The notes under the pieces are model-generated. The model saw nothing but the letters and a program-made list of their open reading frames with translations. It had not been told where the DNA came from and made no database searches. Shown here one piece after another: positions 26,781 to 35,945 of a DNA stretch of 64,000 bases (positions are counted from its first letter, which is position 1; every line of letters begins with the position of its first letter). Both the position numbers and the translations under genes were made by a program. Source of the stretch: CATQHS01 sp963422655. Its GTDB lineage: Bacteria > Actinomycetota > Acidimicrobiia > Acidimicrobiales > Aldehydirespiratoraceae. Location of the stretch: assembly GCA_963422655.1 (NCBI GenBank), contig OY730440.1, positions 2,666,001-2,730,000 on the forward strand, in the 5' to 3' direction.

Positions 26781-26846
26781 AGTACGCTGTCAGCTGGCGA
26801 GGCTGGCACCATGGCGGCTCGCTGGGCCCGATTCCATACCCTGTGA
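26781..26846 (+). pseudogene. Remnant of a paralogue of the secreted protein at 36.6 kb
   Basis: The frame from 26781 reads STLSAGEAGTMAARWARFHT plus L and then TGA. The intact gene at 36.6 kb has STLSATKAGTLLSDWVRFDT plus L at the same place in its mature N-terminus, with matching DNA such as ACGCTGTCAGC and AGGCTGGCACC. A stop lies upstream in this frame too, so only about 22 codons survive. It shows that the secreted protein was once also present between protease copies A and B. Confidence 0.65.
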
Positions 26847-26952
26847 AACGACTTAGTTGGGAATGAGCAATGGCCGACCGTGGGTCCAGTCAGGTAGACC
26901 TCACCCAGCCTTTTGAGGGTTTCTAACTGCTGATCCATAGCCTAGAACAAAT

Positions 26953-26970
26953 ATGATGAGTGCTCATCAT
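26953..26970. promoter_or_regulatory. Palindrome upstream of protease copy B
   Basis: ATGATGAG-TG-CTCATCAT has two perfect 8-bp arms around a 2-bp centre, about 95 bp before the copy B start. It is AT-richer than its surroundings and could be an operator; the binding protein is unknown and no equivalent was seen before copies A or D. Confidence 0.45.
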
Positions 26971-27064
26971 TAGTTTGTGATTCGGGTGGCCAGGGAGCCC
27001 CGGCTTTGGAGGCTTTCCGGAATGCTTTGAACCTGGTGAGGTTGCTTCTGTTAGGTTCAGTCCC

Positions 27065-29842
27065 ATGAGGATCGGTTCTGTGAGATCAGCAATCGGGTGC
27101 GTTGTGTTGATGATGGCTGGGGTATTGGTGTCTGCCGGGCCAGCTGGTGCTTCGTCCGATTCGGTGCATCCGGTGCTAGAGGCTTACGCGCGTGACTATT
27201 CGGTCACGGTTGATCAGGCGGAGCGGAATCTGGACCGCGTCGCTGTGCTGCAGGCAGTGATGGCTTCGATTCGTAAGATCGAGGGAGTGCGCCTAGCTGG
27301 TTGGGGAATCGATCATGGCGCTGATCTCGAAGCTTGGGTCTGGTTGACTGGTGATGATCCGCCAAGCGCGGAAGCGGCTCAGCTGGCCGATTCCCACGGT
27401 GACATGATAATCCGCACGGGCGCGGATCATTCCCTTGTGGAGTTGAGGGGCGCACAGGACCGGTTGGACCCGGTAGCAATCGTGTCTGCGTCGGGGGATC
27501 CTGGTACAGAGGCACGGATCGCGGACATGGTGGTGTTCACGGGGGTGGACATGCGAGCCAACAGTCTCGAGATCGGGATCGACCCTCCACCGTCACTTCC
27601 CATGTCGGGACGCACGCGCAAGAGCAGCGGTGTCAGCTCCGATCTTGTGTCCGATGAGGAGTTCCAGGGCGAAGCTGAATGGTTGACCGGAGCGTTGCGG
27701 GATCACCTCGGAGTAGGAGTGACCGTAATCGATGGGCGCGGGTTCGCGCCTTTGAACAAGGTCGTAGGTGGAGCGCGATCCGCGTGCACCCTTGGCTTTG
27801 CTGCAGAACGGCAAGAGAGCGGCTATGGGGTCATCACCGCTGGTCATTGCAACAAACAGATGAGAATTCACGGTATAAAGATCAAACATATCGTGGGATG
27901 GGCAGGCAAGAGAGCTGATGCAGGTTTCCGCAAGATCCCCCATGGGTCGGGCTTGACACTGGCCGATGATGTCATCTGCGACAACAACGGAGCCCTTTGC
28001 GATATTACTGGCGTTGCAGAACGCAAAGACATGATAGGTGAATACGTGTGTTTCACTGGTGGTAACAGCGGGGTGACCTGCGGAGAAATAGTCAGTATCA
28101 CAATAATGTTTGGACACCAGAAATGTAGAGATTCCCAAAATCAACCGGTAAAGTGTGAGCCGGTGATAGTGAAAATGAAGGGAAGAGATCACACGTCTTG
28201 TGCTGGGGACAGCGGTGGTCCAGTTTTCAACAAAGACGGCGTTGCTTTTGGTATTGTTATTGCCAAAGCAAAGGTGAATCGCTGTAGTCTGAGCAAGGTT
28301 GTCGACCGGGATCGTACCGGCTCTTTCTTAACTGCTATTAGAGAGGCCGAGAAATTTCTCAAGGCCAAAGTGTTGACCGAGGACCCGATCGCTCCAGATG
28401 TTCCCGGGCATCCGACCGCTGACACCCGCGAGGGTGGTATACTGATATCTTGGACGGAATCGGCTGGTCTGGGTGTGTCTTATGAGGTTGATCGCCGAGT
28501 CCCGGGTCAGAAATTCGAGTTGATTACTGTCACCGAGTCACTAGAGTACTTTGACTCTGTCTTGGATTTGCCACCGGGGTCGGCATACTACTATCGGGTA
28601 CGGGCGGCCAACAACGTTAATCTGAGTAGCGATTACACTTCGGTAGTTCATGCTCCTCCACCGACTAGGACTGCTACCGGCCTGACAGTGAGTATGCGTT
28701 CCGCAGGTGTGTCGTTCACGTGGAAAGCTCTCGGCAGCACTGTGAAAGGTTATGAAGTGTATCGCCGTGTAGCACAAAAGGGTTACGACTATGTCAAGAT
28801 CACCGAAACCGACACCGCGGAATATTTCGACCAGGTTGCCGGGTTGACGCCGGGGGTCGAGTATTATTATCGGGTGAAGGCGGTCGGCGCTGATGGTGTG
28901 GTCGGCGGTTGGGGGTCTGGCAGCAACTATGTAGGAGTGACTGTGCCTGCTACTGGAGGTTTGCAAGCCGATCTGTATTCTAATGGGGTCACTGTTTCTT
29001 GGGATCAACCCGTGGGGGATGTGGTGAGTTTTAAGGTGTATCGTCGTGCTGCAATGCCGGGTGAAGTCTATGGTGAGGTTGCGGAGCGTGAGGTTCCGTT
29101 TTTTTGGGATCCTGTTGCCGGGTTGACGCCGGGGGTCGAGTATTATTATCGGGTGAAGGCGGTCGGCGCTGATGGTGTGGTCGGCGGTTGGGGGTCTGGC
29201 AGCAACTATGTAGGAGTGACTGTGCCTGCTACTGGAGGTTTGCAAGCCGATCTGTATTCTGATGGGGTCACTGTTTCTTGGGATCAACCCGTGGGGGATG
29301 TGGTGAGTTTTAAGGTGTATCGTCGTGCTGCGATTCCGGGTGAAGTCTATGGTGAGGTTGCGGAGCGTGAGGTTCCGTTTTTTTGGGATCCTGTTGCCGG
29401 GTTGACGCCGGGGGTCGAGTATTATTATCGGGTGAAGGCGGTCGGCGCTGATGGTGTGGTCGGCGGTTGGGGGTCTGGCAGCAACTATGTAGGAGTGACT
29501 GTGCCTGCTACTGGAGGTTTGCAAGCCGATCTGTATTCTAATGGGGTCACTGTTTCTTGGGATCAACCCGTGGGGGATGTGGTGAGTTTTAAGGTGTATC
29601 GTCGTGCTGCAATGCCGGGTGAAGTCTATACTGAGATCATAGAGCGTAAGGTTCTGTATGGCTGGAATATGTCTCTCTGGGATCTGTTTCTCTGGAATCC
29701 GTATTCTTTCTGGGATCCGTTTTCTGGGTTGACGCCGGGGGTCGAGTATTATTACCGGGTGAAGGCGGTCGGCGCTGATGGTGTGGTCGGTGGCTGGGGG
29801 TCTGGCAGCAACTACGTGTCAGTGAGAGTACCGACTGCCTAG
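27065..29842 (+). CDS. Secreted S1-family serine protease with fibronectin-III repeats (copy B)
   Basis: The 925-aa protein starts with a clear signal peptide ending near SAGPAGASS. The propeptide (YARDYSVTVDQAERNLDRVA) is followed by the catalytic set GVITAGHC (His about 260), RADAGFRKI (Asp about 284) and SCAGDSGGPVF (Ser about 382). Five or so FN3-like domains follow, three of them DNA repeats with a 279-bp period. The last domain carries an insertion rich in W/N/L (around 29,655-29,715) before it closes. Core sequence differs clearly from copies A and D, while the repeat parts are alike, so the repeats have been homogenised or exchanged more than the protease core. Likely exported by Sec; substrate unknown. 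Confidence 0.85.
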   Translation: MRIGSVRSAIGCVVLMMAGVLVSAGPAGASSDSVHPVLEAYARDYSVTVDQAERNLDRVAVLQAVMASIRKIEGVRLAGWGIDHGADLEAWVWLTGDDPPSAEAAQLADSHGDMIIRTGADHSLVELRGAQDRLDPVAIVSASGDPGTEARIADMVVFTGVDMRANSLEIGIDPPPSLPMSGRTRKSSGVSSDLVSDEEFQGEAEWLTGALRDHLGVGVTVIDGRGFAPLNKVVGGARSACTLGFAAERQESGYGVITAGHCNKQMRIHGIKIKHIVGWAGKRADAGFRKIPHGSGLTLADDVICDNNGALCDITGVAERKDMIGEYVCFTGGNSGVTCGEIVSITIMFGHQKCRDSQNQPVKCEPVIVKMKGRDHTSCAGDSGGPVFNKDGVAFGIVIAKAKVNRCSLSKVVDRDRTGSFLTAIREAEKFLKAKVLTEDPIAPDVPGHPTADTREGGILISWTESAGLGVSYEVDRRVPGQKFELITVTESLEYFDSVLDLPPGSAYYYRVRAANNVNLSSDYTSVVHAPPPTRTATGLTVSMRSAGVSFTWKALGSTVKGYEVYRRVAQKGYDYVKITETDTAEYFDQVAGLTPGVEYYYRVKAVGADGVVGGWGSGSNYVGVTVPATGGLQADLYSNGVTVSWDQPVGDVVSFKVYRRAAMPGEVYGEVAEREVPFFWDPVAGLTPGVEYYYRVKAVGADGVVGGWGSGSNYVGVTVPATGGLQADLYSDGVTVSWDQPVGDVVSFKVYRRAAIPGEVYGEVAEREVPFFWDPVAGLTPGVEYYYRVKAVGADGVVGGWGSGSNYVGVTVPATGGLQADLYSNGVTVSWDQPVGDVVSFKVYRRAAMPGEVYTEIIERKVLYGWNMSLWDLFLWNPYSFWDPFSGLTPGVEYYYRVKAVGADGVVGGWGSGSNYVSVRVPTA
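28856..29630 (+). repeat. 279-bp FN3-coding tandem repeats in protease copy B
   Basis: Equivalent positions recur at 28856, 29135 and 29414. Units differ at only a handful of bases, such as an A/T change in the YSN/YSD codon. The third unit diverges at about 29630, where the W/N-rich insertion begins. Confidence 0.9.
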
Positions 29843-29880
29843 AGTAGCTGGGGCAGATCATTGAGCTGAGCTGCTAAAAG

Positions 29881-29906
29881 GCTGCCCCACCCAGGAAGCG
29901 GGCAGC
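29881..29906 (+). terminator. Hairpin after protease copy B
   Basis: GCTGCCC (29881-29887) pairs perfectly with GGGCAGC (29900-29906) around a 12-nt loop, 39 bp after the copy B stop. There is no T tract, so it may be a 3'-end stabilising hairpin rather than a classic terminator. A diverged copy of the same flank, with a shorter stem, lies after the pseudogene copy near 32,670-32,690. Confidence 0.5.
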
Positions 29907-29984
29907 GCCTCTGTAGTGAGGCTCGGGGGTGGTTGACAGTAGTCGGTGTGAAGTTACTTTTGTTTTTAGGTAACGTAGTTTGGC

Positions 29985-32634
29985 ATGTTGACTGTGTTCT
30001 TGACGGGGTTGTGGCTGCTTGCCGGGTCTGCTGGAGCTTCATACGTTCCCGCCGAGTCAGCCAAGTCAATGGCTGCTGTATTGGAGTCTGGCTCGACTGT
30101 TTCGGTGGAAGACTCAATGAATCCTGATATGGGGAATCCAATTGTGGAGGCTTACGCGCGTGACTATTCGGTGTCGTATGAGCAAGCTCAGCGGCGTCTT
30201 GATCGGGTCAACGCTTTGCAGGAGATTATGGCTGAAGTCCGGGGCCTTGAAGCTTCGAGATTGGCGGGTTGGGGGATCGATCATGCTGATCGGTTCATGG
30301 CTTGGATCTGGTTGACCGGCGATGACCCTCCGGTGAAGTAGCGGCGGGGATCGCTGATTCGTATATCGATATGGAGATACGTACCGGCGCTACTCATATG
30401 CACTCAGAGCTGAGAGCGGCACAGGATAAGATCACTCTCGCATTGATTGAGGAAGCGTTTAGGGCGGATGCTAATCGGGTTGCGGAGTCTGATCCCTCTC
30501 ATCACCTGCTGGATGATGTCGTATGCGGGACCAACTCAAGTGTGTGACGTAACCGGTACGATCGCTCGCGAAGACATGATAGGCCATTATGTGTGCTTCA
30601 CAGGAAAGAGGAGCGGCTATTCCTGTGAAAAAGTGACAGCTACCACATTCAGGCACCATACTTGCTACAGTCTTCCTGGTCCGAGAAAGAGGAAGGTGGT
30701 TGAGGAATCTAGGATAGCGATAGATGGTTTTAGGGGAACTGATCCGATGCGAGCCGGTGTTTGTTTTGGCTGAGGGCGTAGACATGAGTGCTTGTCGTGG
30801 TGATAGTGGTGGTCCATTGTATAACAAGGATGGCGTTGCCTTTGGACTACTAGCGGCGGGCCTTGGGAATAAGTGCGTCTCCTCAATACTGCTTGTCTTT
30901 TCTGCGATTCAGGAGGTGGAGAAATTCCTGGGTGTTGAGGTATTGACGGAGGATCCGGTTCCACCCAGTTCAGCTGGAGAGGTGAACGCGGCTGTCAGTT
31001 TAGCTGGGGTGTCTTTGTCTTGGAGCGCTCCGCCTGAAGGAGCAAGAAAATATGTTGTGTATCGTCGTCGCTTGGGTAGGGACTTTAGTGTTGTAGCAAC
31101 CGTGACAGGTACTAGCAATATAGATTCAGATTCTGTTTCGTATGGCTCACCTGGCACTGAGTACTTTTAGGTGCGGGCGGTCAACAATCTTGGCTTGAAG
31201 AGCCCACCGAGTGCTGTTGCGCGGGTGTCTGTCCCAACTTCTGAAGGGCTGAGCGTATCCCTTGGTTCCGGTGACGTAGTGTTGTCTTGGCCTCCCGCGC
31301 TAGATGATGTGGCCCGCTATCAGGTGTACTGTCGGATCGCAGCTCCAGGCAATACGTATGGCAAGATCGGTGACAGCGTCACTGCAAGCTACTCAGATCC
31401 TGTTGCGGGGTTGGTTCCAGGAGTTGAGTACTACTATCGAGTGAGGCCAGTTAGCAGCGCTGGGGTTGTGGGCGCCGGGGTTACCGGCTTGAATTATGTG
31501 CAGATCGCTATACCAGCTGCTAGCAAATTATGCGGTCGTGTCTGACGCATCCGGTGTGAGGTTGACTTGGACTATTCCGGAGGGCGATGTTGCTCACTAC
31601 AAGGTTTACCGGCGGGCTGCAGGCCCGAGTCAGAGCTACACCGAAATTGCTCACATAGACACTCCCGGCCATGTAGATCCTATTGCCGGTTTGGTTCCCG
31701 GTGTTGAGTACCTTTATCGGGTGAAGCCAGTCACCGGTGCCGGTGAGGTTGGCGGCTGGGGATCAGGCCCACACTACACATCAGTTCGGGTTTCCGCCGC
31801 CAGAGATCTCAAGGCCGTACTTGGTAAACGGATGTGTCGGTGACTTGGACCGCGCCAGCGGGCGATATCGCTTCTTATGAAATACACCGACGCCCTACGA
31901 CGCCCGACGGGCGCTACCAGCGAATCGGCCGCACCAACCACAATGAGTCCAGTTTCTCCCACCCTGTGTCAGATTTAGTGCCAGATACTGAGTACGACTA
32001 CCGAGTGAAACCAGTTACCGGTACCGGTGAGGTTGGCGGCTGGGGATCAGGCTCCAACTATGCACGGGCGACCGCTCCACCGCTCAGCGACCTCAAAGCA
32101 GAGCTCGTCCCTAAAGGGGTGTCGCTAACTTGGACCGCACCAGCAGGCGACGCTGCCAGCTATAAAATATATCGGATGGCGGAACGGAAGAGCTACTGGT
32201 TTATAGCTACTTCCCACACTCCGGCTTTTCTAGATCCTATGGCAGATCTGGTGCCGGGAGTTGACTACTACTACCGCATAAAGCCGTCGGCGCTGATGGT
32301 GTGGCTGGGGCTGGGGCCCGGCAGCAATGACGCACAAGCAACTGCGCCAGCCGTGAAAGGTTTGAAGGCCATTGTGTACTCTAATGGAGTCACAGTCTCA
32401 TGGGAGAAACCAGTTGGAGATGCGGCTAGCTATCAGGTGTATCGCCGTGTTGCTAAGCCGGGTGAAGTCTATGTTGAGATCGCAGAGCGGAAGGTTCCGT
32501 ATTATTGGGACCCGGTTTCTGGGTTGACGCCGGGAACGGAGTATTATCGGGTGAAACCGGTCAGCAGTGCCGGTGTGGTTGGAGGCTGGGGGCCCGGCAA
32601 CAACTATGCGTTAGTGAGAATACCGACTGCCTAG
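29985..32634 (+). pseudogene. Protease/FN3 paralogue, disrupted (copy C)
   Basis: The start (signal peptide TVFLTGLWLLAGSAGAS and propeptide) is open to 30341, where a frameshift follows DDPPV. An internal deletion then joins propeptide sequence directly to RADANRVAESD, removing the segment with the catalytic His. The Ser region survives (CRGDSGGPLYNKDGVAFGLL). Later there is an in-frame TAG at 31168-31170 within the first FN3 domain, frameshifts near 31,500 and 31,840, and a final open piece of 266 codons. Several FN3 domains are still recognisable and they are more diverged from one another than in copies A, B and D. It cannot make an active protease. Confidence 0.85.
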
Positions 32635-32748
32635 AGCAGCTGGAGAAGATCATGGAACTGAGCTGCTCAGGGCTCCCCGCCCAGGAAGCGGGCAGCGTCT
32701 CTGGAGTGAAGGCTCGGGGATGCGTGGCAGGAGATTATGGCTCAGGTC

Positions 32749-33035
32749 CGTAGGGCGGGTCGGTGCAGACCAGTACCGGGCTGTTGAGTCGGTGGGTGTC
32801 CGGGCGTTGAGCTGGCTTACCAGAGCTGTGACCCAGACCTGTTCCATCGGCGTAGTGGCGCCGCAAGCCGGGTTGGGGCAGGGAACGGTCCGGGCCCAGC
32901 CCCAAGCCATGACCGGGGAGCCACTTCCCCTGTCGCGACAGTCGGGTAGTTCTTTATGACCTGGGCGCGGGCTCGCTGATCGGTCAGCTCCGAAGCTCCG
33001 GACCAGTCCCGGGGATGCAGACGGCTGTCTTCGGT
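32749..33035 (-). pseudogene. Decayed fragment of the DUF1156 methylase gene
   Basis: The stretch matches pieces of the methylase gene in the same orientation: 32,750-32,815 resembles 22,287-22,355; 32,840-32,920 resembles 22,913-22,935 and 23,105-23,170; 32,930-33,035 resembles 23,208-23,340. Large parts between are deleted. Readable minus-strand pieces include VMAWGWARTVPCPNPACGAT. It lies directly before protease copy D, just as the real methylase lies directly before copy A, so the methylase 5' part and the protease were duplicated as one segment. Confidence 0.82.
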
Positions 33036-33098
33036 TTGAGCTGGACGTTCTTGATGAGGTTGTCAGGGCCTTGTCACTCACTCTCGGGGCGTGTTAGC

Positions 33099-35945
33099 TT
33101 GATAGTCGTGTTTGGTGTAGCTGTTTCTGTCGGGCTTTGGCTGCTCACGGGGGCTCTGGCTGGCCCGGTCGGGTTGGTTGAGTCAGCCGAGGGCCCGCAA
33201 CAGCTGGTGGAGGTTTCAGAGGATTCGGCGGCCGGGTCGGCGAACTCGGTGGTGGCGTCTTATGCTCGTGATTTCTCGGTGTCTTATGAGGAAGCTGTGC
33301 GGCGTCTGGACCGGGTTGACGAGTTGCAGGAGATCATTGCATCAATCAGGGAACTTGAGGTGGCCCGGTTGGCGGGTTGGGGGATTGATCATGATGGTGG
33401 TTTCGGGGCTTGGGTTTGGCTGGTTGGTGATGAGCTTCCGAGCCCTGCTGTGGCTCGGATCGCTAGCGGCCATGCTGATTTGGAGATCCGCACCGGTGCG
33501 GTGCATTCCTATGAGGAGTTGAAAGCTGCCCAAAAGCAGGTCAGATCTGATCTGCCTGAGATGTCTGAAGATGCTGATTATGGGTCGAATATTTCAACCA
33601 GAGTGGTTTTGACTGGTATCGACTTAAGAGCCAATAGCATCAAAGTAGGCATTGATTCGGTTGTTAGGCCTAGACGTGTTGGAAGGGGTGCTAGTCCGCA
33701 ACCGCAGCTGGTACCGGATCCAATATCGGATGAAGTATTTGAGGCTGAAGTGGCCCGTTTGTCTGAGGTGCTGGGTAAGAGTCTGGGTGTGGCGGTGAAG
33801 ATTGTTGACGGTCGAGGACTCGGACCGACAGCAAATTTTCCACTCCAGCCGAACGTTAGACCCGAACCGAGAACCGACTTTAGAGGCGGCGACAACTCGA
33901 TGAGTTCATGTACTCCAAATTTCGCGGCCAAGAAGATCGGCGGTGATTACGGGTTGATCACCGCCGGTCACTGCCACAATTATATGAGGATACGCTTTGT
34001 TTTCCTTCCATATGTAAATGGATGGTCATCACCTAGGGCGGATGCACAATTTCATAGGATCCCGCTCAGAGATCCCGCTCACCGGCTATTTGATGACTAC
34101 AGATGCGGTGTAAATGACGAAGACGTGTGCGATGTCACCGGTACTATCGCGCGAGTTGACATGCTGAATAAGTATGTATGTCATAACGGAAATACATCCG
34201 GCTTTTCGTGTGGGACTGTAATTGATATTAACACGCGCGTTGACCATGGTTGCACTGATTCCGACGAGACGAAAGAAATAGAATGTGAACCGGTAATGTT
34301 CACGTTTCAAGGCCCGACATTAATGGGTTGTAAAGGTGATAGCGGTGGTCCAATATTCGATAGTCAAGGGATAGCATACGGTCTTCTCACAGAGTCTGGA
34401 AGAGGATCTCGCCACAGTAGAGGGTCAGGTTGCAGGGAAGGAGCGTGGGTGACAGGCTCTGCGGTCCGTGAGATTGAGAAATTTCTTGGTGTTGAAGTAC
34501 TCACGGAAGATCCTTTACCGCCAGGTGCTCCTGTCGAGCTTGCCAAATCAATAGATGACGATAGAGTGTCGTTGTCTTGGAAGGCTCCACCTGAGGGAGC
34601 TGCACAATACAAGGTGTACCGCCGGATAGCGGCATCAGGTCATGAGTATCAAGAACATCACACGACTGCCGACACTGAATATGTGGAAGGTCTATTTGAT
34701 TTGACTTCCGGTGTCGAGTATTACTATCGGGTGGCTGCAGTGAATAACCTTGGCATGGAGAGTGCACGTAGTGCTCTCGTTAGTGTCTTAGTACCTGGGG
34801 CAGGAGCGGCGCCTCCCGATCCTGTGGGGCTTGGAGCAGAGGTAGTCGGTTTGAATGGGGTGAGGTTTTCGTGGGGGAAACCGGTTGGGGATGTGGCTAG
34901 TTATGAGGTGTATCGCCGGGCTGCTGTAAAGGGTGATCCGTACCGTAAGATCAAGACGGTCACTTCGACTAGTTTCTTGGATCCGGTTTCTGGTTTGACG
35001 GCGGGGGTTGAGTATTATTATCGGGTGAAGATGGTCAGCAGTTCTGGTGTGGTTGGAAGTTGGGGTTCAGGTAGTAATTATGCGCGGGTGGTTATGCCTG
35101 CTGTTAGGGGTTTAAAGACTAATGTGAATTCTAATGGGGTGACTTTTTCTTGGGATAGGCCGGTTGGGGATGTGGCTAGTTATGAGGTGTATCGCCGGGC
35201 TGCTGTAAAGGGTGATCCGTACCGTAAGATCAAGACGGTCACTTCGACTAGTTTCTTGGATCCGGTTTCTGGTTTGACGGCGGGGGTTGAGTATTATTAT
35301 CGGGTGAAGATGGTCAGCAGTTCTGGTGTGGTTGGAAGTTGGGGTTCAGGTAGTAATTATGCGCGGGTGGTTATGCCTGCTGTTAGGGGTTTAAAGACTA
35401 ATGTGAATTCTAATGGGGTGACTTTTTCTTGGGATAGGCCGGTTGGGGATGTGGCTAGTTATGAGGTGTATCGCCGGGCTGCTGTAAAGGGTGATCCGTA
35501 CCGTAAGATCAAGACGGTCACTTCGACTAGTTTCTTGGATCCGGTTTCTGGTTTGACGGCGGGGGTTGAGTATTATTATCGGGTGAAGATGGTCAGCAGT
35601 TCTGGTGTGGTTGGAAGTTGGGGTTCAGGTAGTAATTATGCGCGGGTGGTTATGCCTGCTGTTAGGGGTTTAAAGACTAATGTGAATTCTAATGGGGTGA
35701 CTTTTTCTTGGGATAGGCCGGTTGGGGATGTGGCTAGTTTTAAGGTGTTTCGTCGTATTGCGAAGCCGGGTGAAGTCTATGCTGAGATCACAGAGCGTAA
35801 GGTTCCGTATTTTTGGGATCCAGTTGCTGGTTTGACGCCGGGGGTTGAGTATTATTATCGGGTGAAACCGGTCAGTAGTGCTGGTGTGGTTGGAGGCTGG
35901 GGGCCCGGCAGCAACTATGCATCAGTGAGAATACCCGCAGCTTAA
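33099..35945 (+). CDS. Secreted S1-family serine protease with fibronectin-III repeats (copy D)
   Basis: The protein (about 948 aa from TTG 33099) is a close paralogue of copy A over the signal segment, propeptide and protease core. The catalytic set is present: GLITAGHC (His about 290), RADAQFH (Asp about 314), GCKGDSGGPIF (Ser about 414). At least five FN3-like domains follow; three are almost identical DNA repeats and the last one resembles the repeat type of copy A (FKVFRRIAKPGEVY). The start is uncertain: the codon matching the copy A ATG is ATA here, so TTG 33099 or GTG 33108 must serve. The upstream 100 bp also match copy A, including a TTCTTGATGAGGTTGTCAGG block. Confidence 0.84.
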   Translation: MIVVFGVAVSVGLWLLTGALAGPVGLVESAEGPQQLVEVSEDSAAGSANSVVASYARDFSVSYEEAVRRLDRVDELQEIIASIRELEVARLAGWGIDHDGGFGAWVWLVGDELPSPAVARIASGHADLEIRTGAVHSYEELKAAQKQVRSDLPEMSEDADYGSNISTRVVLTGIDLRANSIKVGIDSVVRPRRVGRGASPQPQLVPDPISDEVFEAEVARLSEVLGKSLGVAVKIVDGRGLGPTANFPLQPNVRPEPRTDFRGGDNSMSSCTPNFAAKKIGGDYGLITAGHCHNYMRIRFVFLPYVNGWSSPRADAQFHRIPLRDPAHRLFDDYRCGVNDEDVCDVTGTIARVDMLNKYVCHNGNTSGFSCGTVIDINTRVDHGCTDSDETKEIECEPVMFTFQGPTLMGCKGDSGGPIFDSQGIAYGLLTESGRGSRHSRGSGCREGAWVTGSAVREIEKFLGVEVLTEDPLPPGAPVELAKSIDDDRVSLSWKAPPEGAAQYKVYRRIAASGHEYQEHHTTADTEYVEGLFDLTSGVEYYYRVAAVNNLGMESARSALVSVLVPGAGAAPPDPVGLGAEVVGLNGVRFSWGKPVGDVASYEVYRRAAVKGDPYRKIKTVTSTSFLDPVSGLTAGVEYYYRVKMVSSSGVVGSWGSGSNYARVVMPAVRGLKTNVNSNGVTFSWDRPVGDVASYEVYRRAAVKGDPYRKIKTVTSTSFLDPVSGLTAGVEYYYRVKMVSSSGVVGSWGSGSNYARVVMPAVRGLKTNVNSNGVTFSWDRPVGDVASYEVYRRAAVKGDPYRKIKTVTSTSFLDPVSGLTAGVEYYYRVKMVSSSGVVGSWGSGSNYARVVMPAVRGLKTNVNSNGVTFSWDRPVGDVASFKVFRRIAKPGEVYAEITERKVPYFWDPVAGLTPGVEYYYRVKPVSSAGVVGGWGPGSNYASVRIPAA
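34875..35735 (+). repeat. 279-bp FN3-coding tandem repeats in protease copy D
   Basis: Equivalent bases recur at 35007, 35286, 35565 and 35844. Three successive units appear base-for-base identical over long stretches, including silent sites, while the unit at 35844 belongs to the copy-A-like type. Confidence 0.9.

Larger units (their letters stand above)
26562..27064. other. Intergenic region between protease copies A and B
   Basis: No intact gene is visible in these 503 bp. It contains a short remnant of a secreted-protein gene (26781-26846), a CAGG/GCGACAC-rich simple stretch near 26,650-26,720, and a palindrome at 26953-26970 ahead of copy B. The rest shows nothing recognisable. Confidence 0.6.

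Noticed and set aside
28856..29692. Mobile element or integron-like direct repeats
   Set aside because: The 279-bp period is a whole number of codons and matches one FN3 domain, so protein-domain duplication explains it.
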